Positions 43,926-55,805 of a stretch of 64,000 nt of DNA are shown piece after piece. Within the stretch, counting starts at the first letter, position 1, and each line of letters opens with the position of its first letter. The stretch comes from Ectobius pallidus (Eukaryota > Arthropoda > Insecta > Blattodea > Ectobiidae). The position numbers and the translations under genes are program-made. Under the pieces are notes generated by a model that was not told the origin of the DNA, searched no databases, and saw nothing but the letters and a program-made list of their open reading frames with translations. The DNA is taken from contig CAXKWD010000007.1 in NCBI GenBank assembly GCA_964059195.1, forward strand, positions 55,279,620 through 55,343,619. The letters run 5' to 3'.

Positions 43926-45311
43926 CTCTAAACCAGTGGTCTCCAACTCGCTGTATTTTGTGCGCGTGCAAACAGGCTTGCACCTTGCGACTCCTGTGCA
44001 CCACGTTACGTCAGTCTGAGACGGGGTTCCATCTCTTTCGCCTACTTCCAAGCATTATGTCGGGTGTAGAACGCCATCAACCCCTACATTTATGATAATA
44101 TATATGAATATAGAAGTTTGAGTGATGTTTCCCCGATGTACGTACATATGCGAACAGTTTTTAATTTCACTGATGAAAATAAACAAAACCCGCAGCAGAA
44201 GTCAACTGTCAGATGAAAACGTAAAATGTGTACTTAGACTGGCCGCTGCACAAACATTGATTCCATTTAGGTCTAAAATTAGAAAATTCATATAATTATT
44301 ACTTTTGTTTTCTGCTATTAATGTTATAACATTTTTCGAATTAAACTTTAAAATTTGGATAGAACTTAATTTCTTTGTTATTATTATTGTATTACCTCGT
44401 ACCTTTGTATTGTAAAATAGAACATGTTCTAACCTTTTATACATAATATTTTGTCATACTTCTCCAAATTATGTATTGTTTTAAGTAATTATTTAGTATA
44501 AGTTTTTCTAATATATTGAACTGAACCACCCCCGAACACAAGCTCTGCTTCTTCGGGTGGTGTATCAACTTTTGTATGTATTTTTCGTGTAATTTGGAAC
44601 AATAAATTGTAATTCTAATTGTATGTATGTTGAAAAACTAGTGCAACAAAAGAAACAACAAAATCAAGAAAACTAGCTTCCACTAGCGAGTGATTTTGTA
44701 GTGTGAAATGCTTTATTTAAGCTGTTCTTTAATACTGCTGTATTACATGGAGATTATAAATTCTCTGAATTTTGTTTAAAATATAACTATGGGTAGTATT
44801 AGCCTAATATTTATGTTCAATAATATAAATGTGGAAATGTGTCATATAAAGGAATGAGTCTAAATTTTGTTTTCATTTCACAGAACTTGTGGCATTATAA
44901 TTTAGTTATTATAAAATTGAATAAAATCAGGGACTTTTCAACTATGTTCAAAACGACAGAATTAATTTGTGTGTATTATTTTGCTAGGAATATATTGTAC
45001 ATTATTTGCATTGTTACAAACATCAAGACTTCACAAATGTTCTTCTATTTGTAGAAAACATAAGTAAATGATAATGAAATAATAATGTAATAACACACTT
45101 TTATACAACAATCTGTTTATATTCCAATATGATTTGTGGATTTCAAAAGCCTAATGAGCATTCAAGCCACTGAACTCAAGAGAGGCAGTATACCACGCGG
45201 TGTGTGCACACTAAATGATTCTAGCGTGCAAAGGGTAAGCTTGCTCTTACTGCTGTATTCATTGTGCAACGAGTTGATGGCTGCTGCTCTAAACGATTTA
45301 AAATGGCTGCT
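43926..45311. other. Insertion(s) splitting the 195-bp array; no intact gene
   Basis: The left edge begins CCAGTGGTCTCCAACTCGC, similar to the outer end of hAT-type elements, but no matching right end was found. Around 44520-44570 there is a stem-loop (CCACCCCCGAA...TTCGGGTGG) followed by AATAAATTG, which looks like the 3' end of a LINE of the CR1/Jockey kind without coding sequence. Several mid-sized ORFs are AT-driven and unconvincing. Confidence 0.45.
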
Positions 45312-45460
45312 ACAAGTAAGAATCAGCTTGAAAAATTTCATGTCATAACCGGGATTTGAACACGGATCTTCAGCTTAACGCGCTGATGCTCTACCATTGA
45401 GCTACCATGACAACATGTTGTCATGGTAGCTTGAAATTTTTCAAGCTGATTCTTACTTGT
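45312..45460. repeat. Palindromic foldback enclosing a tRNA-like sequence
   Basis: Outer arms of 29 bp (45312-45340 and 45432-45460) are perfect inverted repeats. Inside, 45401-45430 is a 30-bp perfect palindrome, partly made of the tRNA acceptor end. The unit looks like a tRNA-bearing hairpin element within the interval that splits the satellite. Confidence 0.85.
45342..45411 (-). tRNA. tRNA-like sequence, anticodon GTT (Asn) by position, probably a pseudogene or SINE head
   Basis: The 70 bases fold as a cloverleaf: acceptor GTCATGG/TTATGAC (with two G-U pairs), D arm GCTC/GAGC, anticodon stem TCAGC/GCTGA with loop GCGTTAA, and T arm CCGTG/CCCGG (one mismatch) with loop TTCAAAT. A and B box sequences are good. 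Against a working tRNA: C instead of U at position 33, a mismatch in the T stem, and a position inside a palindromic repeat. Confidence 0.5.
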
Positions 45461-45511
45461 ATTAATATCCCAGACATGGATTTAATGTCTATTTCCTTTC
45501 CTTCCACTTAA

Positions 45512-45710
45512 TTAAAATGGCTGATCGTGTCAATTTGTGGAAACACTTTGTTGACCTTGAAAAACCACCCGTTTATAAAATTAACCGCTTTGGGGTGAAA
45601 ATAGGTTTTAGAATATGCCCTACATTTGTTAGAGTATATGATTTTTAAATCTTGAAAATAAATTTTAAATGGGCTAGAATATTAACTACCCCCCTCTAGT
45701 AGGGTGAATA
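45512..45710. repeat. 195-bp satellite-like repeat (right part)
   Basis: One further unit with AATTTGTGGAAACACTTTG, CCTTGAAAAACCACCC and a closing ACTACCCCCCTCTAG, in the same orientation as the left part. Confidence 0.8.
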
Positions 45711-45845
45711 TTACTTCAGAAGGACCTAACTCTTTGTGTAACATTTTCGTATTTTATAATAATAATATTTACTTTATTTATGTTAATTGTTTTCAAGGTT
45801 GGTATTGCAGATCTCTGCTTTACCAACCTAATCTTATTTATTGTT

Positions 45846-46245
45846 AGGAGTATGATAGAGGGGTGGAGGTGGTTTCATATGAAAAGCCAAGATGTTCCAA
45901 AAGGCTTGGAATGGGATCAGCACAGTGCGGAGCCATGACTAGCTACAACTTTGATTAGGAGTATGATAGAGGGTGGGGGTGGTATCATATGATAGCCAAG
46001 ATGTTCCAAAAGGCTTTGGAATGGGAACAGAACAGTGCGGAGCCATAACTTTGAATAGGGGATGATAGAGAAGTGGGAGTGATGCCACGGGGGCCTAAAT
46101 AGGACTTTTAATGTTTTGTGTGTTGCAGGTCTCTGTTTTACCGGCCAAATCTTATTTTGGGCTTAACTTTGGATAGAGGGATGATAGAAGTGTGGGGTTG
46201 GTGTCATATGATAGCCATGATGGTCCAGAAGGCCAAACTGAAATC
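45846..46245. repeat. Tandem repeat, period about 100-120 bp
   Basis: Four units begin AGGAGTATGATAGAGGG or a variant (45846, 45957, 46055 and 46175) and share CCAAGATGTTCCAAAAGGC and CAGTGCGGAGCCAT. The third unit has an inserted block that resembles text at 45810-45840. Confidence 0.85.
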
Positions 46246-46417
46246 AGTTTAAGATGGAGTTGGGGCGTCGCGACGCTAGACGTCGATCGGCTATAGCTTG
46301 CATATTCCTACTGACATGTTTTCTTTCCTCCTGTTGAAAATTTATATCTTATCTATTTTATTAAAAAAATAGTTGAACTTACTTTAAATCATGGAACAAT
46401 TTTCATTACACTCGAAA

Positions 46418-47340
46418 TCAGTAGAGGTGGTTTTTCTTCTTTGCAAAAACTTGTGTTGCTTTGGCCATCTCCTCCGCTGGAACATGGTAGGTTGCTGTGG
46501 TTGGATTTAGTTTGCACAAAACATAGTTCATTGGCACTGCTAGGGCATCTGCTCTCCTAGGATATGTGAATGATGGTGATGGTCCTTTTGGGTGAATAAA
46601 GGAAACATGAATTTCCTTTTCAACATCATCTTTTGAGTCAACATGCACCAACCAGCACTCTTTATCGTAAGCACAAGCAACAACAAAACCCACAATATCT
46701 TCAAACACAATGTCTTCATCACCAGGGCTGATCTGTACTCTTATGTGTTTCTGGATCATCAGAAAATGAGTATATTTTACCCTATTTAGGTCTACAGGAA
46801 TGAAGGCATGACATTTCTGGGTCCCCAAGATTGCCACAGCTTCTTCAAACCTTGATTTCAGAACTTTTCTTCATCAGAATACTCTTCATTGGTTGTGTAA
46901 AAAGATGTGATGGATGGTAAATGTTGCACACCCCACTGGAAAAGCTGAAAAGGTTTAAAATTTGATTTTCTAATGGATTTTGGAGGCTGGCTTTGGCTTT
47001 GGTAGATAATTTTTTAGATATAGCATTAATTTTTTCTGGAAAGCATGAACAAGAACAGTATTGTGTGCTAGGCAATCTGATATAAATACAAAGCTCCAGT
47101 TAACTAGCTCTTCTTTTCCTGTTTCTTGATTTCTTTCCTTGAAATATATTACAAAAGGGAGCACAGTAGCCATAGAATAATTCCAATGAAACCCTTGAGC
47201 CTCGTCTTGTAGAACAAATGAATAATTTTTGGCAAAATCAAAAGTTACTACAGCTTCATTTTCTTCAAATGAGGATTTTGTTTCAGAGAAGAAAAATTAT
47301 TGTTTTGCAATAAAATCATGTTTTTTAAGGTTACTCGATT
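46418..47340 (-). pseudogene. Transposon-like protein of unknown family, minus strand
   Basis: From about 47290 down, the minus strand reads EENEAVVTFDFAKNYSFVLQ, then GFHWNYSMAT, LVNWSFVFISDCLAHNT and a VHAFQKKLMLYLKNYLP stretch. After a stop and shift at 46970-46845 it continues FEEAVAILGTQKCHAFIPV and a long tail ending at 46418. I have seen proteins with this layout (a DFAENY motif followed by SFV-ISD) in many arthropod repeats, so I treat it as mobile-element derived, but the family name is not known to me. At least two frame breaks make it inactive. Confidence 0.55.
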
Positions 47341-47407
47341 GCAAAATTCTTGGACAAACTCACCAACTGGTTTTTTAAATGTTTCGAAATTACACCTGTC
47401 AACAGTA

Positions 47408-47688
47408 CAGTGGTATTAATCAGAAGTGGCAGTCCAAGCATGGATGCGGAGCAGATGCAGACGAGTCCAATAAATATTCGTACTGCATGGAGGGGTGTAT
47501 GGGTCAGTTGTCTCGTTGCCTTCAGTGCGGTAAGACCGTATAATGCAGTTAAAAAACAAGATATCTTGTTACAATCGCTTCTCTTCTTGCTAGTGCAATT
47601 CAACATTCTTACCCCTCCCCATGATTCCTTCCACATGCGTCGTTTCCCCTCACGCGCATCTGGTTGCCGCCTCTGATTAATACCACTG
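47408..47688. mobile_element. MITE with CAGTGG ends and TA duplication
   Basis: CAGTGGTATTAATCAGA at 47408 pairs with its complement ending at 47688, with the match extending, with changes, about 35 bp inward. TA stands on both sides. The size of 281 bp and lack of coding fit a Tc1/mariner-type MITE. Confidence 0.8.
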
Positions 47689-48639
47689 TAATCCACTGTT
47701 TATAAGTAATGTTGATTGTTGTGAGAGAGAACTGCTGACTGGGGGTTGCAAGTTTCAACAGGAGGAAAGAAAACGTGTCACTGTTTGACTTAACTCCTGT
47801 TAGTTCCAGTTGTTATTCTACCATATGAACCATCACCATCCTATTATAAAGACCTAACTTATATCAAATAAACTTTTAGGGTGTAGGCCCTAATGTAAAA
47901 AAGTAAATTAGTATTAGAGTAAGTATAATTACAACAGTATGATTAATTTTTAATAGGATAACAATGAATTTACCAGAATTTCTATATGCCTCAATTCATA
48001 TAAAAATTAATTTTAGTATGAAACCATTGGAATACCATCATGAAAATTTGTACACAACTTACTAAAGAGGTTTGGAATAAAATATATTTTTTTCGTAAAA
48101 ATTAAAAATTCCGATTTTAAGTTTTTGACAAAAAAACTTTTTGAGTTTTTGGAAGAAATATACAGTGATGTGATACAGTCAAGTTACATGTCAAATTAAA
48201 GCCCTTGTAATTCTAAAAAGAATGGTACAAATTTTAGTTTTTTTTAGGACAAACCGTGTTTGAGTTACATGCTTTTTAATATCTCAAAATGTTCTTGAAA
48301 ACTGTCGTTCTGTAATTTTTCAAAAATGTATAACTCCAAAACGAAAGGTCGAAAAAATTAAAACTTTGTACTTTTGGCCATAGTGATGAACAGAACACAA
48401 TTACTGAATATGAGCCATTTTGAAAACCTCAAGGTTAAAAATTATATTTTTATTGGTTGATTTGATATACCATAAAAATATTGAAAATGTTCTATCACTG
48501 GAAAAACGTTCTAAAAAGCAACTTTTGATGCTTGATATGAACAGGAATTGCAACAAACAGACACCATGGTAGAGTGAAGACACAGTAAAAAGAATGTGTA
48601 ATATGGCAATATTGCTCACCAAAGGGTTACCAGTGTGCA
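47689..48639. other. No gene recognised
   Basis: AT-rich sequence with runs such as TTTTTGACAAAAAAAC; probably the 5' flank or decayed end of the P-type element to the right. Confidence 0.4.
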
Positions 48640-49420
48640 AGGGAGTACATATTATTGCTACCTAGTACTTGTACTTTGTCCCGATTTGTCAGTGATATAT
48701 TGCTAGAAACTCGAGTAACCCCTTTAATAAAATCAATACTTCAAGTAGAAGCTAATAAAGAAGGCAGAATTAGTATGCAGTCTAGTTGTCTATCAAGCAG
48801 CAGCTCCAATATGACAACAAATTGGACTCCTTTTTTGGGGTTAGGTGATCAACTTCCTAATAAATCAAGTGACCTCTCGGAGAAGGAAAAGATTCCTGTA
48901 CTTGCCAATCGATTACTGTGTTTTATGATATGTGGTTTATCCACTAAATTCAGATTACCTGCAGGATACTCTTCCAAAACAACTTACAGGCTTGCAGTTA
49001 CAGGCCCTGACACCATCTGTCAATCATCACGTAGAAGAATGTGGATTTCTTGTTCTGCATTTAGTTACAGATAATCATACCATGAACGTCTCCATGTTGA
49101 AGAAGCAGAAGCCTAAAGAGTGATGTACCCCAACCAGAAGATCCCAAGCGCCCTCTTTTCCTTGCATTTGATCAATGTCATATCTTTAACAAATTTGAGA
49201 TCACTCTTTTTGGAAAGAATCATGTTTGATGGCCATGAATTGATTACTGGAGAATACGTAAAGAAACTCTATGAAATTCAGGAACTACAAACAGTCATGC
49301 CTGTTCACTTTCTGTCATGAAAACATGTAGACCCTACAAGTTTAGAAAATAAATGGTGCAAAAATATGTTGCACAAACTTTCTCGCATATACATGTTAAA
49401 GGCTAGCACAGAAAAAAGTA
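48640..49420 (+). pseudogene. P-element/THAP9-type transposase fragment
   Basis: A series of readable segments in shifting frames: ANRLLCFMICGLSTKFRLPA, then KQLTGLQLQALTPSVNHHVE and GFLVLHLVTDNHTMNVSML, then MYPNQK, and IKNL/LTNLRSLFLERIMFDGHE plus YVKKLYEIQELQTVMPVHFL with a following KHVDPTSLE. The order matches the RNase H-like part of P-element transposases: L--L-CG--S--, LVTDNHK-N--M, H-IKN-RN-F, and the segment after it. At least three frameshifts. No terminal repeats were identified. Confidence 0.75.
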
Positions 49421-52400
49421 AATTAAAGAGAAAAATTTTATTTATTACATTTTCATAAAACTAACAAGCATCTAGAATGGAAAGCATCAGGGTCGATCTT
49501 TATGCTCAATGCTTTTACCGTGAAATAATAGTAATAATAACAATAGTAACAATAATAATAACTTGGGGTTTGCATGGTTTTCTCAAAATCAAAGGCCAAA
49601 ATGCAGGATACATTGAGATATAGCCCAATAATAGAAGCAAATGCTGCACGAATGAGTTATTACAAGAGTTTACTGGTAAATTTTTGTGGCCACGAAATTT
49701 GATTTGAACCCAGGACCTCTTCCCTATTACCCTATACCACCTTGCTTTAATTGATGTTGGTGTGTCCATTATGAATGTGGTAACCTGAATACATTTCACA
49801 ACAATATCTAGATTATGGTATTCTTGTTACTATGGGAAACAAAAGAATATTCATAGTTTAATCAAAATGTTTGTTCATGTTTCATGTTTGTTTAAGTCAT
49901 GTTATTTTGTTTTTATCTTGATACCTATTAATTTTATAAAGAAATGTGTTTAACAAAAAATGTTCTTTTTAATTTTCTCTACAACTTGACTGTACTAAGT
50001 TTCCATGTATCACCCAATGTAATGGAAATAGCCTAGAAAAATTGAAAATGGCTACAAGTAAAGTACCCTCTAAGTCATTTGTGCAGAAAAATGGATATAG
50101 TCATTTTGGTAGTCATAGAAAAGTTACCAATTTTAAATTTTAATTAAAATCGTTAGAGCCAATTTTTAAAAAATAAAAATTTTTCAAAAAACTTTCATGA
50201 ATAGTCCCCGTAACATTTCAGTTATAAAACTGAAATATGACAAATTTTAGCACAGCCTGTACATCACTGCACTTGTCACAATCGTAAAATGAGAGTAGCT
50301 GGAAGCCAGGTGTACAATGCAAAAAGAAAGGCGTTGTCTCCGCCGGGTGGTTTAAATCAGTGCAATGACCCCTAAACAGCCTTGTCCCATTACACTTACT
50401 GTATGCCGAATTGAGGGTTAGAGGGTCTTCAGTCTTTCATGAGAAATCAGTTCAGTTGTCAAAATTTACGCGATGCCACTGTGCAGAAGAGATTTTTGTA
50501 CAATGCAGATTTTAAGTTAGAAGTGATTTATACCGATTCCATTGTACAAAGTTATAATTTGTTTATGTAATGAAGTATATTATTCCCCTTAAAATATTTC
50601 GTTTAGAAACACATTAAATTTCTTTTCCTTTAAATTTCCAGCCTAAAATTAAGGTTTGTCTTATGGTCCGGAGCGTCTTTTGGTCCATAAAATACAGTAC
50701 ATTAAATATTTTTTGCTTATTGATGTTTTTGCTTTCTTTATCAGCAATCAGAACTTACTTTCCAGATGCCCTTGTATTTATACCTATTTTATATTAATTC
50801 TATTTTAAAATGCATAATCTGTTGAATGTTGCATCATTGTGACAGTCACTATTCATTTGTTCTGTAGTTCGACTTTTCTCTGCTACATTAGTGAAGCGCT
50901 TTGTAGCCAACTGATCAGAATTTCCCCAGAAGTAACTATAGTAACTAAATTTCATTGAATTACTAATTTATGATATTTATATGACATGCCATCAAAATTT
51001 GAATATGAGTTCAGCTACTTAACACTCGTAATCATTTCAATACATGGTAGGAACGATTTTCTTTAACTGACCTAATGGTAATGCACTACTGTGTCTCACG
51101 CTTTGTCATATTTTTGTTTTCCGAATGTTCCATAAAGTACTAATATTTATATTTCATGCTATTATATTAAGTATGACCTACCATATATTCTTTGATTTAA
51201 GCACACTAAGGGCTCCTGTTGAAAAATAAAATAATTATTTTGTTTTCCTTCGATACAATAATAGCAAGTTTTTAAACTAATAACCGTCCAGATTACATAA
51301 ATTAATTAATGTGTAATTTCATTCTTTATATGCAATTATCAGGTGTTCCATCAGATCAGACACAATGGGAATTTAAATGGAATGACACCTAATCTGTGGT
51401 GCTCTGCTGTGAAACCACAACTACATATAATGTAATTGGTTTTCACTTGCTACTCAGTTAACGCAGGTGCATATTGATGAAACTTATTTCATCTTCATTA
51501 ATCAGTCAAGCAATCACAACAAACTTCTAACATTTAAACTATCTTTGTGAGGCATGTGCTATCCACCATTTCATCACAGGTGATAAAAAACATTATGTAG
51601 GCTATTGTGAAGTGAATCACAAATAATTTCATTACTCCTTGCTGAGTGACAATCACCTAATTTCCAAGTGATTTATCAACTTATGACATCATTGTTCAGT
51701 GACAGTGATTCATCTCAACAGTCAGACCAAGTATGGTCTAATTTCTCAATAAGAGAAGTCGTCACCAATATTGTTTTTATGACACTTTTACATCTTTGAA
51801 TGAGACATATCTTCTCACAACATATCACAAGTGGTGGCTTTTAAAACAACTAGTTATTTGAAGAGTATTCATTACGATATAAGTTATAAATAAATCAAAA
51901 GTTTTTATAACGTTAAGTCACATCAAGAATCTTGTGAACAGTGTTACATCTAGAAGATATAAATATGCCAAATGTAGTGCATTACTGCAATATTTTTGTT
52001 CCAGTTTGTTTTATATATTCTATTATTCATCTTTAAACAGGCTATCAGGTATAAAAGATTAATAAATAGTGTTAAATTTATTGATTCTTTCTTTCATTTA
52101 ACCTGAAATAAAGTCCAATTGGCTAAAGTCCACTACCGGTACTATTACTATTACCAGAGCATGCAAACCTTTTCAGTGTGCAAGGACAAAGTGGTACAGC
52201 CAACCTACAAAAGATTAAACAAAAAAATGTGGATACATATTAACTTACCCTCGCAACAAACAATACATAAATTTGTAGACCTCCATAATTTTATTGTAGT
52301 GCCATTGTGGCACAGTACTGTCCCCATAGACCAAATTATTGTTATAGAGGATACCGTTAACCCATAAATGAAGAAAATAGTCAGGACTTTCCGGTAACAG

Positions 52401-53045
52401 AATCCAGACAAGATTTATTATTTCAAAGATACAATAATAAAAATCAGGCTGACCAGAAGTACAGCAGGTTATATGCGAATAGAATTAGTAATTTGTGAAC
52501 AGTTTTCAAACATCTAGGGCTGAAGGCCAGATTACATGTAAAGAATTAATGGGCAATCTTTCCATCATTGCACTGCATCAGGAATAAAATATAATAAAAA
52601 ACTGTACAAACTGAAATAATGATTATGAAACTAAGCAAAACTAAACATATAATAGAAACCTATAACTCAATTTAATTAAAGAAAAACTACCAGGAAATTG
52701 AACTCAAAACATACCTACAAATATGAATTATATGCCCATTGGTTTCTTCACCCTGAGCCGACAACACAAGCAAGATGTTATTCACTCGACTTCTCGGCTA
52801 AGATTCCCTCATGGGAAAAACCCACTAAGACCCACTAGGGCAACACAGATGGCGGACCGGAAATATAATTTACAGAAAAATAAAGAAAAGAGGCTATTGG
52901 GGGGAGATTAATTTGACCAGAGAAAACCAGAACAAAACTAAATGTACTATACCATAACAAAGAACAAAAGAGAAACACAATGATGGAATGACTGTGGACA
53001 TGTAAGTATCAAAATAAATACAATTAATAGAAGTAATGAAAGATT
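49421..53045. other. 3.6 kb without a recognised gene
   Basis: AT-rich with no convincing protein. 49675-49760 holds, on the minus strand, AGGTCCTGGGTTCAAATC, a good B-box, behind GGTATAGGG, a weak A-box, so a decayed tRNA-derived SINE head is possible. The rest, including 50200-52980, shows only short AT-driven ORFs. This region could be intronic to the NDUFS5 gene on the minus strand, but I did not find its next exon. Confidence 0.4.
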
Positions 53046-53880
53046 GAAACTACAAACAGGGTGCCGTGATATGTCTGAACACTCTAAAATCAGTTTATTT
53101 AGCCCTAGTTGAATCCATTATTCAGTATGGTACTGTATTATTGGTTGAGGAAGCATTTTTAAAACTAATCTTACTCCATTTATGTTATTACAGAAACGCA
53201 TAATCAAAATCTGTTTAAAGAAGTGCCTGGAATACCCAACTGAACCAATCTACTCAGATTTTAAAATTGTTAACACTGAACAAATTTATAGATACTCTTT
53301 CTTAAAATAAGACAAAGTTCCACACGAACACAGTATAAGACATAATAAAACTTTTACTTTAGTAGAATCCAAATTTTTTGCTTTGGCTTGTCTGTAACAT
53401 ACCTCTAGTTTTGGTCCTCATCTGTATAATTCTAAAATAAAATTACATTCAGGTTTAGCCACATGTAGTTATGGAGCCTTCAAATCTAGAATTAAAAAAA
53501 TAGTATAAATTATAATTTTTTTTATCCATTTTAAATTAGTATTTGTTGCCTCTTGTTCTGCTCTGTCTTCCTATTTCTATGATGATAATTATTGCTTAGT
53601 TTTTACTATTATAATAATTATCATTATTTTTATCACTTGAGTCATGTCATTTTTCATAGCTTTTGCCTCTCTCCCCTGGTATTTTTTTCATATTATATTA
53701 TATTGTCTTCGTTTTAGCTTTAAGATCAGGTTGACTTACCACATCTATTGTAAAACTTATCATGTAATACTCTGGAATTGCCCCAAGCACGAGCCCTGCT
53801 CTTTCTGGGCTTTCAGGACCAACATATGTATTATTACTTATCATTTTTTACTTACTAATTTGATTTCACCTGTCCCTCTA
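53046..53880 (+). pseudogene. LINE 3' end (Jockey/CR1-like)
   Basis: Reading 53180-53320 gives LLQKRIIKICLKKCLEYPTE followed by a PIYSDFKIVNTEQIYRYSF stretch, the segment after the RT thumb in Jockey/CR1-type proteins. Near 53455-53505 SYGAFKSRIKKIV is the usual C-terminus. The 3' UTR carries a stem-loop at about 53775-53815 (GCCCCAAGCACGAGCCCTGC and its partner), similar to hairpins at 24.53 and 44.53 kb. Stops occur throughout. Confidence 0.65.
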
Positions 53881-54098
53881 CCCTCTCTCAGAAAATAAGC
53901 ATATCAAAATTAGTATGGTAATGAAACCTCCATTGGAGGCACCTTCGCCCCACCTGGGGATCATAGGGTACCAGATACAGAATTTGATTTCAGCTTGTAT
54001 TTTTCTATTTATTAGCATGTTTATGATGTTTTTTATTTGTGAGCACTTCTTCAAGATATAAGTTAATATTGTATACATATTTGTATTTAAAAGTAGTA
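53881..54098. other. Junction, no gene
   Basis: AT-rich sequence between the LINE end and the TIR element; nothing recognised. Confidence 0.3.
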
Positions 54099-54795
54099 CA
54101 GTGCACACCGCTTATTGTGATCCCTTCAGGGTGAGCTAATCTGATAACAATAACTGATTGATAAACAATAGCCGAAGGAATTATGAATACATTAACTGTG
54201 AATCAGTGAACCACTCATAGGCCAATACAGTAACCTACTGCAAGCAACTATTTTTCAACCAGTAGCAAAGTTTTTTAAAATTGTTTTTACTTTCCTTTAG
54301 GAATCCATTAACCAATACTACATACTCAGTTAAGAGTGATTCTGGAAGTCTATACTGGGTCTCTGGTGCACATCACGTAGCAAAACATCTAATGCCTGTC
54401 TGGTCAAGTGTTTTATTTTTACACTAGCCATCACTGCATGTCAACATTGTTTTCTTCAAAAATCAAAAGCTGCAGCTTAACTGTGGGGGTGAAACATGAT
54501 TTATTGCTTAAAAGAAGTTAGTAATGCCACCCCCTCGAACTGGTCATCCTGTGAGCTGGGAACAGTATTGCCAGTACAACACAATACAGCTGAAAAATGA
54601 AATTTTGAATGACGTACAGTACCTGGAAATAAAGCCGCAAAAAGGAAAATGTGATAACATAAACAGAATCTTTGATCATAATAAACAGCATTTTTTCAAT
54701 GTATCAGTATAATCCATATGGGACTTCATAAAACATGAACATAACGTTACCAGACTAATAACAATATCCATGATTACATTAAGCGCCATTCACTG
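54099..54795. mobile_element. TIR DNA element, CAGTG family, copy A
   Basis: It begins CAGTGCACACCGCTTATTGTG and ends with GATTACATTAAGCGCCATTCA then CTG; TA flanks both ends. The left 450 bp match copy B in inverted orientation, including a CACCCCCTCGAACTGGTCAT block. No ORF of note. A third, shorter copy lies at 62.29 kb. Confidence 0.85.
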
Positions 54796-55404
54796 TATAA
54801 GTTAATCTGGTTTGTACATTGGTTCATGTAAATGTAATTGTAAGTAAATAAATACATTTAAGATAATTTTTTTTAAATAATCCACAACCTAAGACACTAG
54901 CACAATTTCCAATTTCCAGGTTGGCAAACCCGTCAAAGAAGTTTAGTTTGGTGATGGAAATAGTTTCACGAAACTGCAAATTGTGGAAGGAGAAGAGTGT
55001 AGGCCTATACACAACGATAATTGTATTTCTTGAACAAAATCGTGCCTCTTCCCCATCTTGCATCACAATGCCGAAGAAGCTTGCACCCAAGATCTCTGAG
55101 GCTGCAAGCTCATTCACATCATGCTGCTACCAGCATAAGGCTTCCACAATCAATTGTAACTCCATTTCCTGTAGCTCACACATCAGAGAATAATAGGATG
55201 CGAACTAAAATGAAAGTGAAATTTCATGGGAAAAGTTTTTGGGGGTATTGCAAACCAGCTACCTTATGGAGCGGCCACCACTGAATTGTATCAGTAACTT
55301 CCTACAAAGCATTTCAGTTTCTAAAATAGAAACTAGTTTAACATGTTTCTTACCAAAAGTTTAAAATACACGCTGAAAGGCCTATGCAAGATTAAAATAT
55401 TTAC
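54796..55404. other. Probable intron 3' of the NDUFS5 exon
   Basis: No protein I recognise. A minus-strand frame of 97 codons at 54824-55117 (NELAASEILGASFFGIVMQD) has no clear family. The donor GT at 55403-55404 puts this stretch in the next intron of NDUFS5. Confidence 0.4.
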
Positions 55405-55623
55405 CTGTTTTTGTAGGGTTTGGCATTCATGAAAATCATCCAGAATATCTCTGCACTTCTTTGACCCCCTCTCAGCTCCATATGCCTCCATGCAGCTCAT
55501 TGCACGCATCTCAAACTCTTGACATCGTCCATAGTTCTGGTGATTTATAAGTCCTCCAGTTAAGTCAGTAAATGGACTTCTGAAGAAAGGTACTACAGTA
55601 GTCATTGTGAATCAAAGCAGCAC
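55405..55623 (-). CDS. NDUFS5: NDUFS5 (complex I 15-kDa subunit, ND-15), first coding exon
   Basis: Coding begins with the ATG at 55603-55605 and runs 67 codons to 55405, where CAG is followed by GTAA, a good splice donor. Upstream, TTTTTATACATAG ending at 55624 is a fair acceptor, so the exon would include 18 bases of 5' UTR. The protein starts MTTVVPFFRSPFTDLTGGLI, close to insect ND-15, and has twin CX9C motifs (Cys28/Cys38 and Cys51/Cys61), the disulphide-forming CHCH fold of this subunit. NDUFS5 is an accessory subunit of mitochondrial NADH:ubiquinone oxidoreductase on the intermembrane-space side. The remaining 35 or so C-terminal residues should be on a further exon at lower coordinates, not found here. 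The only clear host gene in the window. Confidence 0.88.
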
Positions 55624-55805
55624 CTATGTATAAAAACACAATCAATTACTCATATACACTATTCAGTGAACGCTGCTAAAAGTAATCGCGGATAATTTAT
55701 CATTAGGGTAATATTATCACTTTTATGAAGTCCCGTATGGATTAATACTGATACATTGAAAAAAATGCTGTTTATTGTGATCAAAGATTCGGTTTATGTT
55801 ATCAC

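Noticed and set aside
49515..49799. 94-codon minus-strand frame ending in Ile/Val runs
   Set aside because: Driven by ATT/GTT repeats and a SINE-like sequence.
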